45,436 nt of DNA from an uncultured Schlesneria sp. (GTDB lineage: Bacteria; Planctomycetota; Planctomycetia; Planctomycetales; Planctomycetaceae): contig CAIULL010000025.1 of assembly GCA_903899985.1 (NCBI GenBank), positions 1-45,436 on the forward strand, in the 5' to 3' direction. Shown here piece after piece: positions 35,649 to 43,311 of the stretch. The number at the start of each line of letters is the position of its first letter. Position 1 is the stretch's first letter. The position numbers were made by a program, and so were the translations under genes. The notes beneath the pieces were generated by a model. It saw only the letters and a program-made list of their open reading frames with translations. It ran no database searches and had not been told where the DNA came from.

Positions 35649-37065
35649 ACCGGTTGACCAGCGGAACGGTCAACTGATTCGGTTCAACATCGAGAACAAA
35701 AACACCCGTATGTTTTAGTGACTGTAAAGCCAGTTGCCGTTCACGGAGCAATCGAAACGTGACAGCAGCTTTTGCCCCATCAGTCATTGTTTCGATCGGC
35801 GATCGTAGAATTCGATTCAGTAGAGGCGTACGCAGAGCGGCAAAAAGGACAACATGACGACGGCCAAGTCGACCAAGTGACGCCCGAAATTGCTGTGACG
35901 TTTCTTCGTCCGAAATATCCGAGATGACGACGATCAGCGATCGCTTGGCCTGACGCGATTGAAGCATCGCGAACATCGGGCCGAAATCCGTTTCACGAAA
36001 GTTCGATTGAGCCGCGTAAATGTTGTCGGTCAGTGCATGCAAAGAGGGAATGCCCGCCACGGGAGGAAGAAAGCCCCGAACTTCGTTGTCGTACAAGCCC
36101 ATCCCACAGCGGTCGCCACTTTGCAATGTCACGCGGGCTAAAATTAAACCGGCATCCACGGCACAATCGAGTTTGCTACCTCGATCAGTTTCAGTTCCCA
36201 TCAGCCGACCGCAGTCAATCAAGATCATGACATCGCGATGACGCTCGATCTGGAATCTTCGGACCACGGCCCGCTGAAGACGTGCCGTGGATCGCCAATC
36301 GATCCGTCGTGGATCGTCACCATCGCGGAATTCTGTTAATGATTCAAATTCGGTTCCCGCGCCGTGTTGACGCGACAGAGTCGCTTTATCGAGCAAAAGT
36401 AATTCGGCGCCGCGATCTTTGAGGAGTTCGTCGCGCGACGCGAACTGTTCTGGCAATACCTTAATTCGAGCTGGTAATTCAATCACGTGCTGAACTTCAA
36501 CCAGGCGTCTCGGTCCATAGAGTCGAATCCAGATCGGACCGAACGTGTGCAAGCCTCGCTCCGAAATCCGGCTCACATCTGCTAACGAGACACGTCCCCC
36601 ACGCGAAGCGACATCAAAAGCATGGATTGAAAAACGTGGCGTCGCCGCAATGGGAGTGACCTCTCGTAATTCTCCTTTTAGATTCGCATCCCCTTGATTC
36701 TCGATTTCCCAGCTCAGCGCAAACGCCGAATTGCGTCCGACAACCGTTGGCAGCAAACGTCGAACGTTGACCTGGCCCAGACATCGCCACAATCTGACAG
36801 CCTCGATCGCCGCCGCAACAAAGAGAACGGCGGTTATCAAAGCGATTGAATATAAGAGAATTTGCCACGGAAAGATGAAGTGGACGAGTGACAGAGCCAC
36901 CAGCAGAATACCGACCTGGATTGCCTTCGGACCTGGTCGAATCCGTGCAGCCATTTGCCAGAAACCCCCAACCGGTCTTGCTGAGACAACAGGATTTGCG
37001 GACGAATTCTGTCGAACGCGTTTTGATTCCGGTCGTTGAACGGCGGTACTGGGAAAGTCGACCAT
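35617..37065 (-). CDS. Membrane-anchored DUF58 protein with degenerate metal site
   Basis: A 482-residue DUF58 protein of the second MoxR system. A pair of membrane helices (about 50-90) precedes a beta-rich extracytoplasmic or linker domain (about 95-200). The DUF58 signature FRDGDDPRRIDWRS follows at about 256-269, then a VWA-like half. The expected DxSxS metal motif reads DCGRL (in ILIDCGRLMGTE), so both Ser ligands are missing, unlike the first DUF58 protein. The MoxR gene lies 99 nt upstream on the same strand. The end overlaps the SpoIIM gene tail to tail by 32 nt. It probably acts as scaffold for the second MoxR rather than as a metal-dependent adhesion domain; that is inference. Confidence 0.93.
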   Translation of the reverse strand: MVDFPSTAVQRPESKRVRQNSSANPVVSARPVGGFWQMAARIRPGPKAIQVGILLVALSLVHFIFPWQILLYSIALITAVLFVAAAIEAVRLWRCLGQVNVRRLLPTVVGRNSAFALSWEIENQGDANLKGELREVTPIAATPRFSIHAFDVASRGGRVSLADVSRISERGLHTFGPIWIRLYGPRRLVEVQHVIELPARIKVLPEQFASRDELLKDRGAELLLLDKATLSRQHGAGTEFESLTEFRDGDDPRRIDWRSTARLQRAVVRRFQIERHRDVMILIDCGRLMGTETDRGSKLDCAVDAGLILARVTLQSGDRCGMGLYDNEVRGFLPPVAGIPSLHALTDNIYAAQSNFRETDFGPMFAMLQSRQAKRSLIVVISDISDEETSQQFRASLGRLGRRHVVLFAALRTPLLNRILRSPIETMTDGAKAAVTFRLLRERQLALQSLKHTGVFVLDVEPNQLTVPLVNRFIELRQRNLM

Positions 37066-37164
37066 TTATTGCTGCTCGTCGATGTTCATTCGTGATGACA
37101 TTTTCTTGTTCAACGGTTTGGTACGACAATCGTCGTAATCTTCGGATTTCATTCAGATGCCGTA

Positions 37165-38112
37165 TTAACGTGGCACTTCGACAGCTTCCAGCGTCTGGCT
37201 CAGCACGTCATCAGTGGTCGTATCCTCAAGTTCGGCAGTCGGACTCAGCACGACACGGTGACGCAATGAGGGGATGAACGCGGTTTGAATGTCGTCGGGT
37301 GTGACGAACTCGCGACCGGCGAAACGTGCCAGACTCTTCGCTCCCATCAGCAACATCAAACCCGAGCGAGGACTGGCACCGACCGACAGCGAATCATCAT
37401 TTCGCGTCGCACTTAAAAGCTTTTGAACGTAGGCGATCACTTCATCGCGAACGTGCGTCTCTCGAATTGTTCGACGTGCCTCGACAATGTCGGAGGCCGA
37501 CACGACGGGCGTCACACCCATTAATCGGGGATCGGAAAGCCCACCTGTGGCGTGATGTTCACGCAGGATACGGCGTTCGTCATCGGCTGCAGGGTAGTTG
37601 ACGATGACCTTGAACATGAACCTGTCGAGTTGGGCTAACGGAAGCGGATACGTCCCCTCTTGTTCGATCGGATTTTGAGTGGCAAACATCACGAACGGTT
37701 CGGGCAAGTTGTGAGTCACCCCGTCGTTTGTCACGGACAGTTCCTGCATCGCTTCGAGCAATGCCGATTGAGTCCGTGCAGAGGCTCGATTCACTTCATC
37801 CGCCAGCAGAAAATTCGTAAAGACAGGCCCGCGTCGAAATTCGAAATCGTGTGTATTCTGCCGAAAAACCGCCGTCCCGGTGATGTCGTTCGGAAGCAAA
37901 TCCGGAGTCATCTGAATCCGGCGATAGTCGAGACTGATCGCCGACGCAATCGTTCTGACCAGCAGGGTCTTAGCAACCCCTGGCGGTCCTTCCAGTAAAA
38001 CGTGCCCGCTGCTGAAAAGCGCGGCCAATGAGAAATCGATCACTTCGTCCTGACCGAAGACGACCTTCGCGATCTCGGTTTTGATCGATTGATAAAGCTG
38101 TTCTAAAGACAA
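37165..38112 (-). CDS. MoxR-family AAA+ ATPase (second system)
   Basis: A 315-residue MoxR ATPase. Walker A is GPPGVAKT (42-49), Walker B LADEVNR (103-109), then ARTQSALLEAMQE and FATQNPIEQEGTYPLPLAQLDRF. It differs from the first MoxR of the window in all linker regions and in the C-terminus, so it is a separate subfamily, not a recent duplicate. Translation appears to start at TTG (38112), with AAGGA about 8 nt before it; no other start exists downstream of the previous stop. It overlaps the end of the DUF4350 gene by 10 nt, so the two are translationally coupled. It should serve the membrane proteins encoded around it (DUF58, DUF4350, DUF4129, RDD, SpoIIM). Confidence 0.95.
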   Translation of the reverse strand: MSLEQLYQSIKTEIAKVVFGQDEVIDFSLAALFSSGHVLLEGPPGVAKTLLVRTIASAISLDYRRIQMTPDLLPNDITGTAVFRQNTHDFEFRRGPVFTNFLLADEVNRASARTQSALLEAMQELSVTNDGVTHNLPEPFVMFATQNPIEQEGTYPLPLAQLDRFMFKVIVNYPAADDERRILREHHATGGLSDPRLMGVTPVVSASDIVEARRTIRETHVRDEVIAYVQKLLSATRNDDSLSVGASPRSGLMLLMGAKSLARFAGREFVTPDDIQTAFIPSLRHRVVLSPTAELEDTTTDDVLSQTLEAVEVPR

Positions 38113-39452
38113 CGGGAAATCCTTTGCAACACTTGAACGGCCTCGGATTCAGACAGGGAATGACCTTTGTTGAGCGCCACATCCAGTCGTTTCATGGCCT
38201 GACGAAACTGATCGGCATCTTGAGGAGAACGCTTGGCGATTGTCGACGCGATGACTTCAGGGTCATGAACTGCTTGAGATAACCCAAGGCGGCCACTGAT
38301 CGCCCGCAACGCTCCTGCCCGGACTTCGCGCAAAACGAAGGGGTGACTGCCACGACCCTGATTCAAAAACCTCGCCATGGCCTCAATGTACTCGATAATG
38401 GTTCGACGATTCGCATTAGTCGGCTCAAGCGGCGGTCCAAGGACAATCGCACGACGCCAAAGCTCCAGGCCGAGCAACATCACAATCGCGATGGCGACAG
38501 TGGCGTACGTGCTCTTCGTGAGCAGCCATAGCGGGTTACCTCTTACGCTTAACCCATGATAGAACTCATCAAATATCACTCGCCGTCCGCCATCCGCTAA
38601 CAAATCGTACGCAAAGGCTCCATTGTCCGCTTGACCAAGACTGGCGTTCATTAACAACATTGGTTCGGCCACAACGACAATCTCACCTTCACCTCGTTCA
38701 AATGCGGCGGCGATTGTCCAACGCTCACCGCCGGGACGCTCGCATTCAATTTTCCCGCTTGTCTTTACAGACTCGACGATCTTCAAGCCACCGACGTTTT
38801 CAGTCGGGATCTGAAGTCGCTGAACCCGATCCTTCATTTTGTCAAATGATCCCGAAACAGCCGCATTTGAAGTCGTAAACTGAATCGGGTGCATGCCGAT
38901 CGCTTCTTCCAATGACCTCAAAATTTGCTTCTGACGCGCTGTACTCGAATGAACGTCTTGCGGCGGGGTTGTTGATGACTTCTGCTCATTCGTTTCTTTT
39001 AGTGAAATCGCAATCGATTGAACACCCGCAAGTTCGACTGCCGAAAAAATATCAATTTCGTCTCCGTCCAAATTGGCTCTCATGGTCGCTGATGCCGAAT
39101 GACGTTCGCGAGGTGGAACGGCCACGACAAGTCGGCCGCCACGTTCGACCCAGGGAATCAGGCGTTCGAGATATGCTGGTTCGTTGGCGACGAGGTCATC
39201 GTGCGGTACCCATAAAACAAGTGTTGTCGCTATCGGCAGATCAGGCGACGGTGGCTCGATCCGACGTTCGACGGTGATGTCAAACGCCTTTAACAGTTCG
39301 AACGCGGCACGAAAGCCATCTCGGCGTGTCCCGTACGAATCGACCGCTGCTCCATTCGAATCAGGCGGCCCCATTAATGAGATCGTACCGGCCACCAGGG
39401 ACAAAAGGAAAACCGCCAGGGCGATCAAGATTGCGTTACGCGCCGACAGCAT
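38103..39452 (-). CDS. DUF4350 membrane protein
   Basis: A 449-residue protein with an N-terminal membrane helix (about 8-28: LIALAVFLLSLVAGTISLMG), an extracytoplasmic domain with the DUF4350 layout (YGTRRDGFRAAFELLKAF near 40-57, TTLVLWVPHDDL, WVERGGRLVVAVPP, GEIVVVAEPMLLMN, ALADNGAF-like and VIFDEFYHGL), a second membrane helix (about 310-335) and a helical cytosolic tail. The frame stays open to 39566, but that extension lies within the DUF4129 gene; ATG 39452 has GGGGAG in front and gives a normal N-terminus. It overlaps the DUF4129 gene by 17 nt and MoxR by 10 nt. DUF4350 proteins have a glutamine-amidotransferase-like fold without proven activity. Confidence 0.9.
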   Translation of the reverse strand: MLSARNAILIALAVFLLSLVAGTISLMGPPDSNGAAVDSYGTRRDGFRAAFELLKAFDITVERRIEPPSPDLPIATTLVLWVPHDDLVANEPAYLERLIPWVERGGRLVVAVPPRERHSASATMRANLDGDEIDIFSAVELAGVQSIAISLKETNEQKSSTTPPQDVHSSTARQKQILRSLEEAIGMHPIQFTTSNAAVSGSFDKMKDRVQRLQIPTENVGGLKIVESVKTSGKIECERPGGERWTIAAAFERGEGEIVVVAEPMLLMNASLGQADNGAFAYDLLADGGRRVIFDEFYHGLSVRGNPLWLLTKSTYATVAIAIVMLLGLELWRRAIVLGPPLEPTNANRRTIIEYIEAMARFLNQGRGSHPFVLREVRAGALRAISGRLGLSQAVHDPEVIASTIAKRSPQDADQFRQAMKRLDVALNKGHSLSESEAVQVLQRISRCL

Positions 39453-40098
39453 GAGCCCGCTCCCCAAGGGCACGACACACTTCGCCGTAGGCCCGCTGAC
39501 ACGCGGCGTAGTCAATTTCAGAACAGATTTCGTCTCCGTACCATTTCCTGTCAATCGTCTCGACAAATAATCGAAGAGACTCGTTTAACGAAGGCCGTCC
39601 CTGATACCGTCGTAAAAGTTCTCGGTTCGTTGTTCCCGGCCGATTCGATTTTTTCTCGGCCCGTTCCAGACGGAGAACACTGGCTCGAAACAACAGCCGG
39701 ATCGCCGTGACATAGTCCGCCCGTCGAGCCGCATCGTCAGCAAGTCGCTCCACCTCCAAAGGGTCGAGGCGTCGATTCCGTTGATCCAGCCTTTGATCAG
39801 CAATTCGCTTTGGATTTCGAATCGCGGTGACGAGCGAGTACACAATATGCGCGATCAGCAGAACGAGCAGCGCCGCCAATCCCAGCACGATGATCCATCG
39901 CAGAAAATCGGGTAAACCTTCGGTGAGTTTAAAAAGCCAGATAAACGGGATAAGAATCCAGCGGATAACCTCCATCAGCAGCAACAGTGACCAGCTGTTG
40001 TCGGATTGCCCGCTATCGATTTGATAATCACGCCCCGAAACGATTTCCACCGCTCTGTCGCGCAGCGCCTGGGAAGACGGTATTGAATTTCGATCCAC
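39436..40098 (-). CDS. DUF4129 membrane protein
   Basis: A 220-residue protein: two membrane helices (about 37-58 and 67-95), then a cytosolic helical DUF4129 domain with LEVERLADDAARRADYVTAIRLLF, GTTNRELLRRY and FVETIDRKWYGD, the last being the best marker. It starts at GTG (40098); no good ATG is available. The DUF4129 domain is a usual member of MoxR/DUF58/DUF4350 loci, and in larger proteins it is fused to transglutaminase domains, which are absent here. It overlaps the following DUF4350 gene by 17 nt. It is 186 nt downstream of the membrane-protein gene on the same strand. Confidence 0.9.
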   Translation of the reverse strand: MDRNSIPSSQALRDRAVEIVSGRDYQIDSGQSDNSWSLLLLMEVIRWILIPFIWLFKLTEGLPDFLRWIIVLGLAALLVLLIAHIVYSLVTAIRNPKRIADQRLDQRNRRLDPLEVERLADDAARRADYVTAIRLLFRASVLRLERAEKKSNRPGTTNRELLRRYQGRPSLNESLRLFVETIDRKWYGDEICSEIDYAACQRAYGEVCRALGERAHAVGA

Positions 40099-40284
40099 GC
40101 GTCCGAATCCAAAATGAGGCGGTTATTCGCCGGGGCCGCTCAGGAAATTGCGAGTCTCACGTTCTTGGGTCGTCCACAAGACCAGCTGATTCTGATCTGA
40201 GCAGAGATTCGCATCAACGGATGAGCTGCACAATTCCAGGTGACCGTCGACTGACTCCGGTGTCGTTTCAACGAAATTCGAAGA

Positions 40285-41076
40285 TCAACCGGCGACAACT
40301 TCCACGTCATTGTCACCCGCTTCACCAGCATTATCGACTCCGACTGCGTCTGCAAGCACCTGCAGGTCGAAGTTTTCGGCTTTGCAACGGCACGAAAAAT
40401 AGAAGACCACAAAGGTCGCAGCAGCAATCAGCGTGACAATTCCCTGCACTACAGCGATCGCAAGAATTTGAGCGTGTACCTGCGGAATCATGGCAGCACC
40501 GATACTCAGTCCGAAGATAATCACGTAAAGCAGCAGCCCGAGTGCGAAGGCTGTCCCAAAATTTCCCTTCATGAGTGCCTTGCTGCGCGTCAGGGCCGCC
40601 GTGCCGGCAGTTGATTCCAAAACCGTGACGTGTTGTGAAAGAGAAAACCAGAAAGCGACGATGATCCCGGGAATGATCAGAAGAATCATTCCTCCCATGA
40701 TCGCAAGCGTCATCAAAAACGTTGTACCGATGAGCGGCAATAACCTTTTTATCGCGTGCCTGAAACAGGCACCAATCGTCGTTGGTTGCGAGAGATAAAG
40801 ACTCGCCACCGCGTACATCACTGCGGCATTGACGAAAAAAGCGAGTGGAACGGCAACGAGCAAACTCAATACGAGTTGAAGAATCAGTAGTGATTGAAAA
40901 TCACCGCCGACTTTGATTGTTTCTTGAATGTGATTTTGCAGGAAGCCGATGACGATTTGCAGAGGGATGATCGTGACCGCCACAATCCCAAACAACAGTC
41001 CGAAATGATTGCGAATGAGACTGAACGCCTGGTCGAGGATTCCACCTAATCCAAGCTGCTTGATCTGGTATTTCAT
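40285..41076 (-). CDS. Multi-pass membrane protein of unknown function
   Basis: A 263-residue integral membrane protein with about six helices. The N-terminal GGILDQAFSLIRNHFGLLFGIV resembles membrane domains of the glycerophosphodiester-phosphodiesterase-associated / DUF975-like type, in which a cytosolic amphipathic helix precedes the first membrane helix. MILLIIPGIIVAFWFSLSQHVTVLE (about 128-152), followed by TRSKALMKGNFG, is a conserved-looking element of that group. The tail is acidic (DNAGEAGDNDVEVVAG). It is the first gene of the minus-strand MoxR unit and likely belongs to the same complex. The upstream region shows GAAAGGGCC about 8 nt before ATG. Confidence 0.8.
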   Translation of the reverse strand: MKYQIKQLGLGGILDQAFSLIRNHFGLLFGIVAVTIIPLQIVIGFLQNHIQETIKVGGDFQSLLILQLVLSLLVAVPLAFFVNAAVMYAVASLYLSQPTTIGACFRHAIKRLLPLIGTTFLMTLAIMGGMILLIIPGIIVAFWFSLSQHVTVLESTAGTAALTRSKALMKGNFGTAFALGLLLYVIIFGLSIGAAMIPQVHAQILAIAVVQGIVTLIAAATFVVFYFSCRCKAENFDLQVLADAVGVDNAGEAGDNDVEVVAG

Positions 41077-41340
41077 CTGATGGCCCTTTCGCGTGCAATG
41101 AATCTCGACGCAGTGAACTGGATTTGAACGTGAGAAAAAACGTCTTTTGAAATGCTCACAAGATTATGCTGATCGCTTCGTCGAGATTCCAGACAAAATC
41201 CAATAATCATTCACTGAATGTGCTTCCCTCTGGTTTCCCAATCGGGACTTGAAATGTGACAATCGCATTCGTTAACAGTCGCGATCCCGTGTTCGGATCT
41301 TTAGTAGACGGCTTTGTTGTCAAACGATTGAAGCTGAAAC

Positions 41341-42561
41341 ATGAGTAAACAAATGAGGTTGACGTATCCGCGAATCATGGCGTGGCTGGCAATTTTGTTT
41401 ATCGGGGTCGGGGAATTATTCCTGCCGCAAGCCATCGCTGAAAATCCGGACCAGGTGCGACCCGGCACAGCTTCGGTCCGACACGTGAATGTGTACGCCG
41501 AACCAAATCGGTTCGGCGGCTGGCCGGCCAACTTTGGGATCTGGTCGTGGGATAACGAAATCCTGGTCGGATTCGCCGCAGGACATTCCAAAGACAATGG
41601 ACCAGGGTTCCACGCCATCGATCACGACAAACCTGAAGAACACTTGCTCGCACGCAGCCTTGATGGTGGTGAAAGCTGGAAAATTGAAAATCCGGCCGAA
41701 CAGGGCGCACTCATTCCTGTTGGGAAAACCTTGCATGGAATCACCCCCCCCGGTTTGAAGGAAAAGCCCTGGGAAGACTGCCCGGGAGGAATCGACTTCA
41801 AGCATCCTGATTTTGTGATGACTTTCCGCATGCTGGATCACCACGCCGGTCCTTCCCGGTTCTCCTATTCGATCGACCGTGGCAAAACCTGGCGCGGCCC
41901 CTTCCGACTTACGATCCAGGACTCAAACGGGAACCCCATCCCCATCGCGGCACGAACGGATTACATCGTCAATGGCCCCCATGACTCCCTTATTTTCCTC
42001 ACGGCAGCCAAATCAGACGGTCGCGAAGGTCGGCCATTCTGCGCACGGACGACCGACGGAGCGAAAACCTGGAAATTCGTCGCCTGGATCGGCAACGAAC
42101 CGCAAGGTTATTCGATCATGCCGTCATCCGTCCGAATTGGCAAAACGGAACTCCTTTCTATCATCCGCTGTCGTCATGAAAACAAAAGCTGGCTGGAAGC
42201 CTATCGCTCCATCGACGACGGTCAAAGTTGGAAACTCGACACGACACCCGTCAACGATTTGGGAGAAGGGAATCCCCCCAGCACGATCCGTTTATCCGAC
42301 GGACGCATCTGCCTGACTTACGGTTATCGTGCAGCTCCATTTGAGATTCGAGCCGTACTCAGTAACGATCAAGGAAAGACATGGAGCCCGGAATTAACGG
42401 TCCGCGCCAACGGCGGTGGTCGTGACATCGGCTATCCGGCAAGCATTCAACGCCCCGATGGCAAAGTCGTCACGATCTATTATTTCCACGACAAACCACA
42501 GAGCGACCGATACATCGCCGCAACAATCTGGGACCCTGTTACATCGGCAAAAGCAAAATAA
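41341..42561 (+). CDS. Secreted sialidase-like BNR/Asp-box protein
   Basis: A 406-residue exported protein. Residues 1-33 are a signal peptide (hydrophobic stretch 12-31, AIA cleavage). The mature protein is a six-bladed propeller of the sialidase superfamily with at least five Asp-box motifs of form SxDxGxxW: SLDGGESW, SIDRGKTW, TTDGAKTW, SIDDGQSW and SNDQGKTW. An FGIWSWDNEILVGF segment near residues 62-75 and an RTDYIVNGPHDSLIF segment sit where the catalytic face lies. Whether the Arg triad of true sialidases is present cannot be settled by eye, so the substrate is open; many planctomycete members are uncharacterised. It stands alone: the minus-strand MoxR unit starts 264 nt upstream divergently, and repeats follow it. 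Confidence 0.9.
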   Translation: MSKQMRLTYPRIMAWLAILFIGVGELFLPQAIAENPDQVRPGTASVRHVNVYAEPNRFGGWPANFGIWSWDNEILVGFAAGHSKDNGPGFHAIDHDKPEEHLLARSLDGGESWKIENPAEQGALIPVGKTLHGITPPGLKEKPWEDCPGGIDFKHPDFVMTFRMLDHHAGPSRFSYSIDRGKTWRGPFRLTIQDSNGNPIPIAARTDYIVNGPHDSLIFLTAAKSDGREGRPFCARTTDGAKTWKFVAWIGNEPQGYSIMPSSVRIGKTELLSIIRCRHENKSWLEAYRSIDDGQSWKLDTTPVNDLGEGNPPSTIRLSDGRICLTYGYRAAPFEIRAVLSNDQGKTWSPELTVRANGGGRDIGYPASIQRPDGKVVTIYYFHDKPQSDRYIAATIWDPVTSAKAK

Positions 42562-42627
42562 GCCAAAACCAGGCCAGACTCGCGGATCTCCCGGTCATCT
42601 CGTTCGAATCTCGTTGTTCTCGTTGTT

Positions 42628-42790
42628 CTCGTTACCAAGCTCCAGCTTGGTAACGCCCCTCTTCGAAGCTCCGCTTCGCGAACCGCACATCCCCTTCCAA
42701 CCAACCCGTCGATTTGCCTTCAATTCCCTCGTCTCATCAAAAGCTCAGAAAAAAAGTTGACCAAGTTGGCAAAGTTGGTCAAGTTCCCTG
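42628..42790 (+). repeat. Two-hairpin intergenic repeat, copy 1
   Basis: Starts CTCGTTACCAAGC. Contains GTTACCAAGCT-CC-AGCTTGGTAAC (42631-42654, 11-bp perfect stem), then CGAAGC-TCC-GCTTCG (42664-42678), a C-rich tail (CCCCTTCCAACCAA) and an end with TTGACCAA/TTGGTCAA, an 8-bp inverted repeat, finishing CAAGTTCCCTG. It is preceded by two CTCGTTGTT motifs. Three copies in the window, all same orientation. No open frame or transposase; fits a MITE-like or palindromic intergenic element. Confidence 0.85.
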
Positions 42791-42797
42791 TTGTGTT

Positions 42798-42948
42798 CTC
42801 GTTACCAAGCTCCAGCTTGGTAACGCCCCTCTTCGAAGCTCCGCTTCGCGAATCGCACGCCCCCTTCCAACCAAACCCTCGATTCGTCTTCAGTCCATCG
42901 TCTCATCGAAGTGCACAAAAAGTTGACCGAGTTGGCCAAGTTCCCTGA
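42798..42948 (+). repeat. Two-hairpin intergenic repeat, copy 2
   Basis: Second copy, only 7 nt after the first. Both hairpins are identical to copy 1 at the stem level (42801-42824 for the large one); the C-rich tail and the final TTGACC...GGCCAAGTTCCCTGA differ by several substitutions and a deletion. Confidence 0.85.
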
Positions 42949-43162
42949 TTTGTAGGGACTGCGAGGTCTCGAACACTCGCCCCCTCCCTCAAAGCCCTGA
43001 TCTACGGAACGCCAAAACGGTGACGCAGAAAAGCGGTCAAAAGAACACCTGACCTCACCAGCCTGAAAGGCTGCAACAAATCAGCACAGGGCAGAGCGCC
43101 GCGGCAACAGCCGCAAAGCGCCGCCCTCGGTATGCAATGTTGATTAAGCCCGCCCGGTTCCT
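42949..43162. other. Spacer between repeat copies
   Basis: About 210 nt with no coding signs, holding a different palindromic repeat (43055-43147). Confidence 0.5.
43055..43147. repeat. Second palindromic repeat type (single copy)
   Basis: GCCT-GAA-AGGC (43061-43071) is followed by a longer imperfect palindrome in which AGGGC (43088-43092) pairs with GCCCT (43123-43127) and GCGG (43101-43104) with CCGC (43111-43114). It resembles G/C-rich palindromic intergenic units that I associate with planctomycete genomes; only one copy is here. Confidence 0.45.
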
Positions 43163-43311
43163 CTCGTTACCAAGCTCCAGCTTGGTAACGCCCCTCTTCG
43201 AAGCTCCGCTTCGCGAATCGCACATCCCCTTCCAACCAAACCCCCGATTCGCCTTCAATCCGCCCCCTCATCAAAGTTCAAAAAAGTTGGCAAAGTTGGT
43301 CAAGTTCCCTG
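43163..43311 (+). repeat. Two-hairpin intergenic repeat, copy 3, reaching into a gene
   Basis: Third copy; large stem 43166-43189. Its last 12 bases (43300-43311) are also the last codons and the TGA of the minus-strand AAA ATPase gene, so the repeat supplies that stop codon. In that orientation the hairpins would lie just downstream of the gene and could end its transcript. Confidence 0.85.

Noticed and set aside
39453-39566. N-terminal extension of the DUF4350 protein
   Set aside because: Lies within the DUF4129 gene, has no hydrophobic or conserved content, and the ATG at 39452 has its own ribosome-binding site.
42714-42948. Overlapping 60-70-codon frames in the hairpin repeats
   Set aside because: They translate the palindromes and the C-rich tail and recur only because the DNA is repeated.
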